DNA of 64,000 nt from Oscheius dolichura (Eukaryota > Nematoda > Chromadorea > Rhabditida > Rhabditidae): NCBI GenBank assembly GCA_932521035.1, contig OW051497.1, positions 5,208,001 to 5,272,000 of the forward strand, in the 5' to 3' direction. A model generated the notes under the pieces. It was not told where the DNA came from. It ran no database searches and saw nothing but the letters and a program-made list of their open reading frames with translations. Below, one piece after another: positions 1 to 13,100 of this stretch; positions within the stretch are counted from its first letter, which is position 1, and every line of letters starts with the position of its first letter. The translations under genes were made by a program, and so were the position numbers.

Positions 1-3000
1 ACCGTTTCTCTAAAACGGGTAGACAAACATGCCCCTCTTCGCCCAAAGCCAAAACGACGGCGGCTACCAAAATGGATTCCACGTTGGCGTCGAAAACACC
101 GGTAAACTAACTTTTCGTTCTATCTATTGTTACGTGAACTAATCATTACGATTTCAGTTCCGAAGAAGAGGTCGAAGAGATAGAGGAAGAGGAGGTCGTC
201 GAAGAAGAAATAGAGGAAGTTGAGCACAAGCCAGCAGTCGCCTCTTCGGATCACGAACCCCGCAACGAGAGGTTTGTTCCCCAGCATTTCTCTTTTTCGA
301 ATTAGTTAGTGTATAGTATTATGCATTTAATCAAAGCTCTCCCACGCCTCGCTCTCTAAATTATATCCCTCGAGTTTTAAGAACAAACACTCATGCGGCG
401 ACATGATAAACATATCTCCCCCGTGACGAAAAGTAAACTAGAGTCATCCATGCCCACACATTGGTGATGATACGTGACAACTAGATTTCAGAATCATCTC
501 TAAGACGTACAATGATGAGGAGACTGAAGGTCTTACTGAGGGAGAGAAAGCCATGGCGGTAGGCGGCCTCGGCGACGGAAGAGCGGAATGATCCATTTCA
601 GGCTGCCAAACGTCGTCATGAGGAAGACCAACAGGCCAAGTTGCTCAATTACGAGGAGAAGCGCCGAATTGAGAGAGAAAAGGTCAGTTTTTTCCACCAG
701 AGCTGTACACCCCCATACACAGACATATTTTTGTATGAGTGGCCCTATTGTTGTGACACCCAGATCCTCGTACAAAATGGGACCTAGACATTGTTTTTGA
801 ACCGAGCCTCTGTCTGGCATTTCGGTTACCCCACGTACAGCATTCAATGGCCCCCGGGTATTCTTCTAATCTAATTTTGACGTAGAATATTTTTTTCGCA
901 TCAGCTGACTTCAGGATCCCATTTTCTGAGTAGCATTGCCTTTGCCTCATATATGTTTATTATATTTTGACGAAATCTGTTTTGCAGCGATCTCTAGTGC
1001 GTCTCTGAAAGTGCAAGAAAGTGCATCCGTAGAGTTGAGGCGGTTTCATTATTCTAACGCGTCGATCTCCACGTGTTTTAAGAGGTTAAACATCGTGATA
1101 TAGCAAAAACCAAGCAAAAAAACCAATGAGAAGGGGGAGGGAATAAATAAGAGAACAAAAGTATTAGAGATATACTATTCCAGGAAGAAGAAGAGTTGCG
1201 TCGTTTGAAGGAAAAGCAGGAGAAGAGACGTCTTGAACGTGAACAGGAAGAACGTGAAATGGTCGAACGGCGTCAACAGGACGAGGAGCGTAGACGTAAA
1301 GAAGAGGTAGAACTATTTCGTCTAGCTATATTTGTCCGCCTCTTGCAGGAAGATCGCAAGCAGAAGATCGAAGACGAGAAGAGAAAGAAGGAAGAGTCAA
1401 CCAGAAAGAAGAATCAGATCAGCGGAGGAGCCTTTACCTCCATCGCCGGTAGTGGTACCGGTGGACGGTATGTCCATATTCTAGTCCCTTTAAACCTCGC
1501 GTGCTTGTTATTCTCACTCCTTTCCTTTTTAGTAACTTCACTATTCCAAAGAAGTCCGATACTATGGGAGACAAATTTGGAAACATTGTGCAGGCCAAGC
1601 AAGAAATGGGCATGACTAAAGATCAGCAAGAGCAAGCCAAGAAGGTTCAACTTAAAAATATTTCCTAACTAAAAGGGCGCTATTAAGATCTTTCTGGCTC
1701 AAATTGAAAAAGGACTTGCTGGTGCTTCTGGAATACCTGCGGCTGACATCAGGGCCAAAATCAAAGAGTTGCATCAACGTATCTGCAAACTCGAAGCCGA
1801 TAAGTACGACTTAGAAAAGCGGCATGAGAGACAGGTCTACGATGTAAGAACCATCCAGGACCATCGAACTACTTTATTCAGATGAAAGAATTGAACGAAC
1901 GGCAGCGTCAAGTGGCCCGACACAACGCCGTCAAGAAAGGGCTTGATCCCGCTGAAGCTGGAAGTTCCAGACACCCGGTAATTTACCCTTTTTGATAAAC
2001 AGCCATTTATAACTTGACCATTACTAAAACCAAAATCTTACAGCCGAGAGTTCGGGTAGTGTCCAAATATGAGACCGTATCGGAAGGTCTGACTTTCGGT
2101 GACCGACGCAATGTTTTCCTCAACGTGAGTAATCTGTCAGTTTTCAGCCAAAAGTCCAAATGTTGTCAAAGTATGATCGTCAAATTGATCGTCGTAATTT
2201 TGCCGAACGTCGTTCCATGTATGAGAATGTATGTCCGGTCCGTGTCCGTGTCCATGCCCGTGTCTTTTAAGAGAAATGCTCATCCCTGTTTCCCCGGAGT
2301 ACCACCGCCAGCAGTTATACTGGAGAAGGTTATACTGAAATACGATACGGAGGAGAAGGACGAAGTGGTCGAGGTTGCCCTGTGTGTGATCAGTCTAACT
2401 GACAAATTCAGGAATAAGAGGAATAGGAATATCTTTTGTCACCGTCTGTTTCTGTCTCTAGTTGTCTGTCTGTCCGTCATAAACTGTGTCTCAGATCGTC
2501 TTTATTTTCTTGTTCTGAAATATATCATTGATAAAAAACATAAAGAGCAAAAATTCCTTTCACGTCTCGATAAACCTAGTAGTGCCCGTACGAATAATAT
2601 GCCATCATTCCCAGACATATAATCTCCCATTTCCCCTCTTTTGTACTCCACGTCGCTCTTTTTGTTGTACCTTTATCCGTGTACCCTTTTTACGAAGAAA
2701 AAGTCAGTCTGAACGTAGGATAAAGAAGACACCGTAAACGCATTCCAGCCGGAATAAGCCATTTGTATGATAATGGTTCAGATTACCGAAAGTTTATCCG
2801 TTAGTTTTTGTTGGATAATCTAGACGAGTCTGCGATTTTCCATAAGGAATACGGTGCTCCAAAAAAGCTTAATCTAGACCGGAGGTGAACTCTGAAGATC
2901 AAAATTGGCGCCTCGGGTGTTGGGAAAGCACCTTCCCTAGTAATCCGGAGCAATCGGGATGAACTGTTATCAGGATTACCACGTACATGATTTGGAAGAC

Positions 3001-3627
3001 CTTTGGCATAGAAATTCATAAAAACTCTAAATTTAGTCTGTTTTTGGTTATCAGTTTGATGTGATTAATGCGGCAATAATTGGTGAAAATACCACAGCAT
3101 TATTCCAATTCCCAGCGCGTACTTCGGAAATACCAAAGCGTATGACATGAATAACATTTTATCGAAATTTCAATGCACTTCCTCTTCCGCTCGGGACTTT
3201 TACGCTTCTTTGAAAGCTCAAATACTAAGCAGACTGAGGACGTATAATATTTATTAATGTAAAATATATGTATAACTAATTTCTGTCTGTGACGCGTTTC
3301 CTCCGTTCTATATCCTTCTTATCGTTCTATATCCTTCTTTTTTTCAAATAAGCTTACTTTAGCTGGACAAATCGGATGAGGAGCTTGAACTGTCTAAAGG
3401 GCCGGCTCGTCCTCCAGCGGATTGGGGAAAGAAAGCCGTACACGAAGACATCGAAGCCTATCTCAGGAATCCTGATCGCTGCCCTAGATACAATGAGAAG
3501 GTACCGCTTTCTGGAAGTTTGAAAAGACGAAATACGAAAAGGAAGCTTGTCAACGGGTTTAAAGTTACTTCTTTAGCCAGACAGTCCAACTCTGGACAAG
3601 AAAGACGACAAACCCACTGCCATGTGA
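1..3627 (+). CDS. Troponin T, 5' end outside the window
   Basis: Thin-filament protein that anchors the troponin complex to tropomyosin in muscle. Exons: 158-271, 492-558, 602-682, 1184-1306, 1349-1467, 1533-1644, 1676-1843, 1882-1977, alternative pair 2044-2124 / 2148-2228, 2272 to about 2373, 3363-3500, 3577-3627. The first is a Glu-rich N-terminus. It is followed by [24 protein letters not shown], long E/K/R-rich helices and the T2-type segment [20 protein letters not shown], all hallmarks of the family. An open stretch at 1-101 joins in phase but is basic (PKPKRRR), unlike a normal troponin T N-terminus, so I do not define the start. The C-terminal exons ([10 protein letters not shown], ending KPTAM) are in phase; the donor of the 2272 exon is less certain. 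Several introns are under 45 nt, and one (1645-1675) is 31 nt. Confidence 0.93.
2044..2228 (+). other. Tandem homologous exons, probably mutually exclusive
   Basis: Exon A (2044-2124) and exon B (2148-2228) are both exactly 81 nt, both phase 0, and both encode 27 residues. They align without gaps: P-x-V, SKY, F, RR and the final N are shared, 9 of 27 identical with many conservative changes. Only 23 nt (2125-2147, gtgagt...ttttcag) separate them, shorter than any convincing intron in this window, so joining A directly to B looks sterically blocked. B resembles the usual troponin T sequence ([16 protein letters not shown]); A is the diverged copy. The intron after B (2229-2271) is rich in GTCCGT-like repeats. 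Confidence 0.8.
3304..3339. repeat. 17-bp direct duplication
   Basis: The 17-mer CGTTCTATATCCTTCTT occurs twice, separated by 2 nt, in the last large intron of troponin T, just before the acceptor at 3362. It looks like a local slippage duplication adding pyrimidines near the acceptor. Confidence 0.8.
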
Positions 3628-6600
3628 ATAGGGTAAATCAGTGAAATCCTTGGTTCTGGCAAACAATAACTGCTTGGCTCCTAGACTAGAAGTTCTAAGG
3701 TTTCAACTAACGCTCGCTCCCCACATTAGTGTTTCAAACCTTTCTTATTGACCTTTGATGCAGCCACATGCACAACAAAAAATAGCAGTGGCCTTCTTCA
3801 GCGAAAACTTTGTCAACAATTGCAATGAGACTTTTTACCTAAAATAGACGCCTTGAAATTGAAAAATATGGTTGCTAGACTCTTCCATGTCTTTTTTTGA
3901 AAATACAGAAGTTAAAAAAGATACTTTTATACCGCTGTATCTCAATACCGCCAAACCTCCTGCATAGTATTTTTCAATGCTTCAATTGCTTTATTATTTG
4001 CGTTTTCCTCAGTTCCCCTAACTCTAACCGAGCTTCCGCTTCTCAGGCATGTTATAGCTGGCCAAAAAAAAACATGTTCCAGGTTGAGAGTGCAAACATC
4101 GAAACACGGCAATCGCCACAAAGGACTGTGAAACCATTGATCATCCCAAGAATCTTCGTGAGTACAAATCCAAAATGGTAAAACATAATCGTTATTCAGG
4201 CCAACTAATGCTCCACAAAATTAGTTGCTGAAAAAAATAAGAGCTCTGACAGCTCCGCCAATACCATCCCCCCAATGATATCATAACTATTGTGTGTGTC
4301 TTCAATTCGAACGTTAATACGAGCGCTTAACGACTATTTAAGTGTAAATCTCGACATATTGTTATCGTGAACTAGCTGTATTACTAATAAAATACGACTA
4401 ATCCCGATTTACGTCTGTTCAGATAGTATTCGAGGCTTGAACGAAAGATCTTCTTGGGTTCCTCCTATGACGTTGTATTCTTTGAACAGACTTAGGGGCT
4501 TGAAGTCCAGACGGCTGTAACAGCCATATTAGGAAATTCTCTATTGAGCGAAAAAAATTAGTTGATTGTCTCGTGGCTTTAGCACTTTAGCGAACAGACA
4601 CAGTCCCCCTCCATTTTTTTCCTAAGCTCTGAGATAAATTGTAATCAAACAAATGGATGATTCCTTTCAGCAGAATTATAAAAGTCAAAAATTCCGCTTA
4701 ATGCTCTACGCAATTCCCTCTTATGGTTTTCTGCAGCGTATGAGAGGGATAGCGGAGTATCACAATTACTTAAAACACCACAAATAGTTCATTTTTGGTC
4801 ACAGGGCTTCTTAATCCCCAACAATAGAAACACAATACGATAGCTACCACGCATATTGTAAGCGTGTAACGAGCGGCCCCCAGCTCAACTTGGGTCGCCC
4901 TAACGAGGCCTCCGGTTGCGGGGGATTGGTCCGATCTTCTAAGGCCATCGAAAGTACACAGAGTCTAATCAGAGTCTAATAGACTTAAACCTTAAAACCT
5001 CCGGTGCCCCAAAGCTTAACGGAATAAAAAAGGGATAAACGTGAGTGAGATTTCAGTTCAATCCTGTCGTCATCACTGGTTCTTATTTCTAAATTTCTAT
5101 GCAAGCTACGACATAAATCATTGGGTTCACTCTGGCAAGAGGGTTCCAAGAGTTAAGAATACGTGGTCTCTGGCTAGTGTACACCGAACGCTAAAGAATT
5201 CTAAGAACCGATCCAGAGATCTTTTGTCGACAAGATCACCAGATTCATAATACAACGTACACCGGAAGGGTGAGATCATTATTTGGCAGAAAGTCAAACT
5301 TTTGACCCGGCAATTGCAGGAGTCCTTAGAAAGACCTTCGCCGGAAGAGACCAGGTAAAAATGCCAGTCCGTCTAATGTTAAACCATAATTCGTTTCCTT
5401 ATTTCCCTCCGAGTCCCCTAAATTAATGGTTCAGTGACCCCGTCAGCCTTTTGACTCCAAAGTGCATTATCCAGGTTGCCAAACGCCGTGGGACTTTTTG
5501 GTCTCCTTCTTGAGAGTCATTGTGTTTGTGTTTCCCAAATTAGATTTAGAATGCTCTGACGTGTAGCTCCTGTAAACAAAATCCTCAGCAAATACAAATG
5601 TGACAATAGTTAGGAGACACGGCTCCGATGTGTTTTGACACGACAAATGCCACCGGGAAGTGATCTTCGTTACCGGGAGGCTAAATCAAGATAGACTTCA
5701 CCTGTCTGTATATATACAGCGACAGTCCCCTTGGTAGAAAACAATCCGGCTGAACAGCTGATTTAGAACCCCCAGGCTGTGTTTTTATGTTTATGATAAC
5801 ATAACAATAGTCTAATCCCATTAGGTAAATACTGTTACGCAAAAGGTTAAGCATGCGCGAATTAAGATTTATTTTCGTTTTTATGTCTATTTTTATAGTT
5901 TTATCGAAGTGGATTAACATTCGGGTACATATTAGAGGAATACCCTTCTCCACATGATAGCCACGACACCGTCTGTCTCGACGACATGGGCTCAAAAAAG
6001 GGTTACTCGCCCGAGTATAATTTTAATAACCAGAGCTCAGGAGATCTGCAATGCAATCTTAGTCATTTCTTGAGGGGAATGCGAGGTGGAACACCATGTC
6101 CACTTCAATTAGATTGCTGTCCTTTAACCTTTTCTAGGCGGTGCTAAATTTGACTTCCAGGTGTGTGGAGTTGATTCTATCCCTGTAAAGTGTGCTGTCC
6201 AACCTAGAGAATCATTCGGAGGGGAACATGTGATTCACCTGTAGTTCCTGTTGACCATGGTCCTACGAGAAGTGAACTTGTTCCTTCAATTCACCGTGTG
6301 ACAAAGACGCGAAGGATTTTTGTTCTGTTTTTTACGAAGAAAACAGAGTCGAAAAAAACCAGTTCAACGCAGGAAGTGTTTCTCTCTTCATTTTCTCACT
6401 GTACTCGAATAAGAGCAACTTCCTTGCAACGTCAAAGACCAACAAAATAGTTCCCTGTGGACGAACTTCATGAACGAAACACAGGTTCATTAAGTTCTCT
6501 GAAGCGGAATGTTGCGAATGGAATTTCTTTGCAAATTGTTTGATGTCGTCAAAGAGTGATCTGCTCCCTTGTAGCGTTCTACCAAGCAGAAGGGATGGGG

Positions 6601-7448
6601 AATTCCTGCTATTATGAGACAACCGATTCAATTCCAAGTCAATTCCTCATTATGAATATTTCGGCTCTTAGTGACTTGTACAGCAACAATATTGGTTCGT
6701 TTTAATTATTCGACAGATTTAAAGATTTTTGACTGTCATGGCGTGAGAAGAAAAGCCGGCGAGCTATCCCCTCCTACGGGATCTGTTCATGAGCCGAACG
6801 ATGACAAGCCCATTCTAAATGGCAAATACAAAAAAGGAGGGGGCTCTCTGACGCTTTAAAGCAGAGCAGATTAAAATTTCGGTTTATTACGTTCTACTGT
6901 TTAGCCAACACGGGATTAATTCCTCATCTAAGTACGGATTACGCTAGATGTTCATGGCGAAAGCATAACCTTCTTCTCTTTCAAATACCAGATTAGAGAG
7001 AAAAGGTCTAGCTGTACTTAGAGTTTAATTCCTCTTCCATATTTAGGCTGGTGATAATATATGTTCGAGAATGCCCTTGGCTACCACAAAGGGCGAATAG
7101 TACCCTATCCGGGAGGAAATATAAGAACACCCGGTGGTCTCAAAACATTGAGGATAGCGCTGAATCACATTTATTACCCGATATGTTATACAAAGATGCA
7201 TAATGGAGCATGGAAAAACAATTTCGGATATTGAATAAGTGGGTGTAGATCACGAACGGGGAGATCAACAACGTATCTTTGGTAACACTGTCACATTGTA
7301 CATACAATAGAGATCATTTCTAATAAATAGGTATATCTAAAAAAATCTCAAAAAATTGAGACAAGATGGCTGAAGCACTGTAGATCACTCGGCTAAACTT
7401 CTACTCAACTACCTACGAAGATCAGTAACAGCATATCACAACTGAAAA
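3628..7448. other. Intergenic, no supported gene
   Basis: No recognisable coding exons. Two short stretches have splice-like borders but no family match: about 4085-4159 (after ttccag, before gtgagt, 25 open codons) and about 5300-5352 (before gtaaaa). They cannot be linked to a start, a stop or each other, so I call no gene. About 4980-5000 holds a small duplicated 'agagtctaat'. Confidence 0.5.
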
Positions 7449-8811
7449 TTATGGATTAGTCGATGCCGCGGTGACTGTAGAACTGACCGTTGCACCCTCG
7501 GTTTCCTCTCCACTCTCCAGCGCTGTGGGGTAGAAAAAGACCTCGGCCCTGTCTTCGCCGACGTCGTTGCTGGCCACACAAGTATATGAGCCCATATCTC
7601 TATCGAAGCTGGCCTCCTTGATCAAGAGGTCGCCATTGGGCATGACCTGGAAATGGAGAATGAGAACCCGGAATAGTTTAAAGTCCTCTTCGTGATGTCA
7701 TGGATAATTTGTCTTTTGCTAGACCCCGTGCAAAAAATGAAATGCCTGACACCCCTGGGGCCCACTGCTACACGGCTGTGAACGTTATTAATTGTTTTTT
7801 AGGCTGCCAGGTGAAAAAGTGTGTGTGAACATAAAGTACCTCAAATCCTTCTTTGTTATTCAGGAGCTCCCTGTCCTGGTTGTACCACGCAATCACAGCG
7901 TCTTTCTGACTCCTGCACTGGAGCTGGACACTGTTTCCCTCGTTCTCGAAACGGTACTGGGAAAACAGCTGGATGTAGGGAGGTTGTGGGGTGGCGATAC
8001 AGGCAGCTGTTCCTTCTGAAAACAAGAGTTCTCTGTCTGCTTAACTATACTATATAGATTAGGATATAATCGGTTCACCGCCTACGACGGAAATTGCGCA
8101 ACCAGACGTTGGACTCAATGAAGTACAAAGTCAAAATTATGTCTGGCCCCTCGCTTGCCCGGATTCTCATGAGGAAGAAGTACTCACCGACAGCTATTCT
8201 AGCAGACTGCTCAATGGTGGTCTTTCCATTGGTGGCGAAGCACTTGTACTTTCCCTGGTTAGATTTGTCGACGCAGGGAATCTTCAACTTGCTCAGGACG
8301 GTTCCATGCTGGATGGTGTCTTTGCCAACATTCCTTAGCTTTTCGAATACTGTAGTCTCGTAGTGACCATCGAGTAATTTACCATTGAATTGCCTGAGAG
8401 TTTGCCATGAGGACTAATTGAGGATCGTAAACATACCACATGACAATGGCTGTGGGAAGGGAGGTAACTTCACACTTTAGTTCTAATTCAGACCCAGCTT
8501 CCAACAGTTGATCTGACATCGTGTGGGAGGTAAATCGGAGCTCAAGCGGTTTTTTGAGAGCTAAAGATTTACAATATCTGGAGCTGGGAGGGGTAAACTT
8601 ACATTTATCCAGTTCATCAGATAACGACCACAGGGCAGGTTCCATTTTCTGAAAAGTCAGAAGTCAGAAAAGGGTATAAGAGGAATAAATTATAACTGGT
8701 GGGGGAAATCGGCAAGTAAAATCTTCAAGGGGGAGGATACAGTAACTGTACCTGTATAAGTCCTCCTGTACAGATGTTGGCTAGTGCGGCACAGACAATT
8801 AGGAGGAGCAT
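7449..8811 (-). CDS. Secreted two-immunoglobulin-domain protein (ZIG-like)
   Basis: Six exons (8811-8752, 8648-8603, 8560-8437, 8393-8188, 8015-7840, 7646-7449) give 269 aa. A signal peptide (MLLLIVCAALANICTG) is followed by two I-set-like Ig domains. Domain 1 has Cys in LKCEV, Trp in VMWQFNG and Cys in KYKCFATNG. Domain 2 has LQCRS, IAWYNQD and SYTCVASND. The short Ser/Thr-rich tail has no membrane segment. Size and layout match the C. elegans zig-2/3/4 type of secreted neuronal maintenance proteins; that function is inferred from the family, not shown here. The GTATGT donor at 8436 was chosen because it restores the core Trp in frame. No other gene is close. Confidence 0.85.
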
Positions 8812-8847
8812 ATTGCAGTAACGTGTCCAGTACTGTGGCTTGAGCGC

Positions 8848-8854
8848 TTTTATA
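8848..8854 (-). promoter_or_regulatory. TATA box of the ZIG-like gene
   Basis: TATAAAA on the minus strand, 43 nt before the ATG at 8811. This predicts transcription starting about 10 nt before the start codon. Confidence 0.65.
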
Positions 8855-9620
8855 CTACATCGGCCGAAAAGGGGCGTGGCAGGAGAGATTAGGAGGAGCC
8901 TTGAAGAAATGTAAGATCTGAATAGAATAGTGATACTCCCAGAGAGACGAAGATACGCCCCGTGGGCGTTTTTAAGATTTTACAAAAATTACAAAAATAC
9001 AATAATTTCTTCTTAAAAGGTATGAGTGACAGGGACAAAGGTCAAGACTGCAAGTTGCAGAAAGCCCATGGAAACAGGAATCTTCAAATTTTTGTAGAAG
9101 GCGTTTTAGTAGGTGTGGCAGCTGGTTATCACAATACAAATCGGATCCTCTGTACACACAATAAGGGGAGGCCATTTCAGTATTTTGTTTAGATTATAAC
9201 TGTTGCAAGCGGGGCTGAAAAGGAGACTCGGGTATGTGGTAACAGTTTCACCGAGCGGGCAACATTCCCCACAGAGATTGCCTGTTCATTGCGTCCCTCT
9301 TGTGTGAATTGTTCATCATATGATGACAAGGTAGTGTAAAAGATACAAAAAAGATGCACTTTCTCTATAAAAGATTGCTCTGCAATGCTTTTTTTTCCTT
9401 TTTGACAACAACCAGTTTTATCCAAGGTTGTATTAGGTAAGAAATCATGTGCCCAGTGATTAGTTCACTTTTCACCGGAATAGAACTTCTGATGGCCGGG
9501 GTGTTGACGGTTCAGGGCCGATTTCATTACGCTTTAAACCAGGTGATTTTCGGGTTTTCACATGGACTCCTGGAAACATTTTTTGTAAGGTCAATGTTAC
9601 CAAAAAGGAGAAATGCGAAA

Positions 9621-9682
9621 CAGTTGTTTCCTTATTTCACCTTATTATTTTCTTATTATTTCAGTTGTTTCCTTATTTCACC
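9621..9682. repeat. 21-bp direct repeat
   Basis: CAGTTGTTTCCTTATTTCACC occurs at 9621-9641 and again at 9662-9682, with a T/A-rich spacer of 20 nt. Confidence 0.8.
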
Positions 9683-10119
9683 GGCCTGACCGGAGAGAAC
9701 GATGTCTCTGACAGGAAATACGATATTTATTGCCCTCCAAAAATACTTTCAGGCTCGTTTCGCAGATTTCCCAAAGGGTTTGCTTGCTAGGCGACGTCAA
9801 TCCCACAATACAAAAGATCTTCGAAACATTGTCAGCTTCTTAGTCAGATTTAGGCTAAAACCCACGTCACACTTCGATTCTTCAGAACTCTTTCTGTTTC
9901 TAAAATCCAAGGAAATGTGGATCGACGTCGTTGCAGTTCTTACCCAAAAGATTACTCCTAGATCACGGCAGGAGCAAGCCTGCGGAGGATGAGCCATTCT
10001 CTGATTGGACTCGATAAACCCCCAGCTAAACCTAAACCTAAACATAAACCCTTGGGTACCTCTCCTCACGGGTTATTTCTTCCTCATTATTCCCACGCCA
10101 AGAAGGAACCTTCCGGTGC

Positions 10120-10158
10120 CTGTTACACCTGCACATAATATGCAGTTCGGTGTAACAG
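10120..10158. repeat. Short perfect-stem hairpin
   Basis: CTGTTACACC (10120-10129) is the exact reverse complement of GGTGTAACAG (10149-10158). An inner TGCA/TGCA pairing can extend it. The total is 39 nt, shorter than a typical pre-miRNA hairpin; it could be a protein-binding palindrome or chance. Confidence 0.5.
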
Positions 10159-13100
10159 TGTTTACTCATGTTACAGATGAAAAACAACAATTGGCTGGTA
10201 CCGATCAAGCAGGTGCTACTACTACTAGGCGTTCGTTACATGCTTCACGTATTACTTTCTATGTATGAAGGCAACATTTCTGGAGCGTGTAGGCGGCGGA
10301 AATACTTGGAGCAGGTCAGCAAAAGGAGCATTGAGCTAACAAAAACACACGAAAGCTGGCCTCTATGCGTAAAAGATCATTGTCCGGCCCAGGTAGCCCA
10401 GAGATCCAATCTTTCATATTGTCCAGTCCCCCTAGGGATCAAGTCAGAATGTGTTCGGCTATCAAACAAAACCTCTGACATAGGACCAGAGTTAATTGTG
10501 CATCAGACTGACTAGACCCATTTAGTCATGACGGTGAAAAGGAAACGCGTTCTAAAGCAATATTACTTCCATTAGCCAAGCATGAGGATGATTCAGCGCA
10601 TTTTGCCATGACCTGAATACCATGCATTTGCCTATGTGATCGACGTGTCTCGGGGGAATCCACGGAATTTCTTTGATATTGGAAAAGATTCTTGTCGTTC
10701 ATGGTCATCCATATGTTCATCCGAATATTGTGGAATTTTCACGAATAAGCCCGCCATAAGTCGTATTTGTAATGAGAAAGATCCAAGTCAGACGACAATC
10801 ATGCCGATTTGGGGCAGTCTTTAAAGATATTTTTTGTCAAAGACAGTTTTTTATCTTCTAATATTTTATGATGTCTTCAACAAAATGCGCGACCGGACAA
10901 TTACCAAAGTGGGCGGAAGGCTTTTCTCAGTAATCTCCCACCCCCGAGATAAGATTTAAGAGGTCTGCTAAGTCTTGGATAAAAAAAGATCTCTCCTTTA
11001 GACATTTCTTCCCAAAAATAAAAAAGGGAAATGGATGACATGGTGTGATCCTTTCCTTCGTTCGGTCGAGTTTGAGTATAATAACGAGAGAATAACTAGA
11101 ACCGTAGGAGCCTGATAACACTGTCTTTTTAAACCTGAGGTTTCATCATATCCAAAATACTCCGCACAGACTTGGAGAACTCGTCTAGTCAAACGTTTAG
11201 ATATTATGCGGTTGGCCAAAGACCTCTGTCTCCTTCGAATACATTTTTTCTTCCATAATAACCCGGCGTTTTTTCTCTCACTTATTTGTAGAATCGGGTG
11301 TGAACATTTCTACTTCCGGGTAATCTTTAGACGACCAAAGGTTTCTTATTATTATTATTTTGGATTGTGCACGGCCACTCATTATGACGATTGTCTGCTA
11401 AAAAAACCTGCAGGATTTTGTTCTTGATTACTCAATTTATCGCGCATCTGACGAGGAAATACACATCCAGAGAGCGACTATTGGAAAGCGTCTGCTTGTC
11501 TATTCCCCGCCAGTCATAGTAAGATGTAAAAATAACCACAATATGGCAAAAAAGACGTGTAATCCTCAAATCGAAACCTAATCCCTATGGAAAAAGTGAA
11601 AAGTCTCTGTCTAATCGTCTTAAAGCCCCCCACCTTCGCCCAGGTTGAGATGCATCTGTTTAATAGGCGCTTTCTCAAAGATTAGGCGTTTTTTGGTACG
11701 CGTTTGAAATCCAGGCGTAACTGCCAATAGCAAAACATATTTCTTCTTATGGCTGTGATGACTGGGGCAGCGTTCCTAAGACGTGGAACCAAGTAGGAAA
11801 GACTCTTATCCCTAGGAAAGTGCAAGGTCTTATTGTTCCTTACCGTTCTAACAGATTGTCTGAGACCGAACAATTTCGCCACATTGCTTCACCAGGGGCC
11901 ATCCTACAGATGTATCTCAGAATGCAATAATGCCACCTTTCGGCTGCGCTCTTTGAAGTCTGCGGTGTCGAAATGTGTTGCGTAACGGTTAGTCCACCCG
12001 TAGCTCAGGTCACGTCAGCCTCAATAGGTGCGCGAAATTCAAACGCAGCACCTGCAACATGGCGCAACCAAGTTGACCCCCGTTGGGAGCCATTAGGTGA
12101 CCGGAAGCTCATATCATTTGCAAAGGGGACAGCCACCTTACAATAGTATATGCCATAGGCCTCTATATTCCATCTATAGTTCATTCAGAGTAGTTCGCTT
12201 TGCTTGAGTAGGGGTGGTTTAAATGTATTTCAAAAGTTTTGTAGAACTTTGCAGAACTTTGCAGAACAAAGAATCGCTAGTATACGGAGGAAGGGGGCAA
12301 TCACGAGTTTCAGAAGAAACTAATCTAAGCGACGTTGCTTTTTATGTTTTCAAAATGAAAATTCTATTGTTCGGAGATCTTCTTTGTTTTTAATCCATAC
12401 ATCTGCACAAAAAATGCCTAGTTAAAGTGCAACTTGGAGGGCTGTATAGATACACAGTCACCACTCGTCTTAGCCTAAAACGTTCCCAGTGAGTACCAAG
12501 ACCAGGCCTTAAGAAAGCGGCTTAGGTGCGGTGTTCCTGCTCTTCAACAATTCCCAGAGTGGTTTTTTCGAATTACGGAGCCGCTGAAGCCAATGTGACT
12601 CACCGAAGGATGGGATGCTCCATCACTCTCCAAAGATTATATTCTACAGTCAAAATCCGAGAAGAGGGGGCAACTAGTTGAGAAATATCCACCACATAGC
12701 TGATTCTACTTCTCTACTTTTAATGTCTACATTCTCCATATGATTGGACAAATTCACATTTCTCATCTTTTTATAGGTAAGAGAAGCATGAAGCGCCAGA
12801 CATTTGACATTTCATGCTCGCCTAACACGGAATGGCACGATGTCGTCACATATGTTATCAGGAAAAGAAGATAGAGCACCTTCTACCTTCTTCTATTGTC
12901 TTCTTTTTCCTTTTTTCTTCTAATGCCTTACTCAGATCTGTGTCATCTTCTATAAAAAACAAAATTTGACGATGTGATATTCTGCAACCAAAGCTAGACT
13001 TGAATGATATGTGGCTGTTCCATAAGGGATGAACCATATATAGCAATAGTCAGCACTTGTTCACAATCAGGAAATAAATACTCAAGCTTCTTAAGAGATT

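Noticed and set aside
4860-4930. GC-rich segment considered as a tRNA or spliced-leader gene
   Set aside because: No A/B box pair, no cloverleaf and no match to a spliced-leader sequence.
6332-6637. 101-codon minus-strand open frame
   Set aside because: No signal peptide, domain, splice pattern or codon pattern like the real genes; expected by chance in this many kilobases.
11441-11470. CTGACGAG...GAAA resembling a hammerhead ribozyme core
   Set aside because: There is no stem II between the two core parts and no flanking stems I or III.
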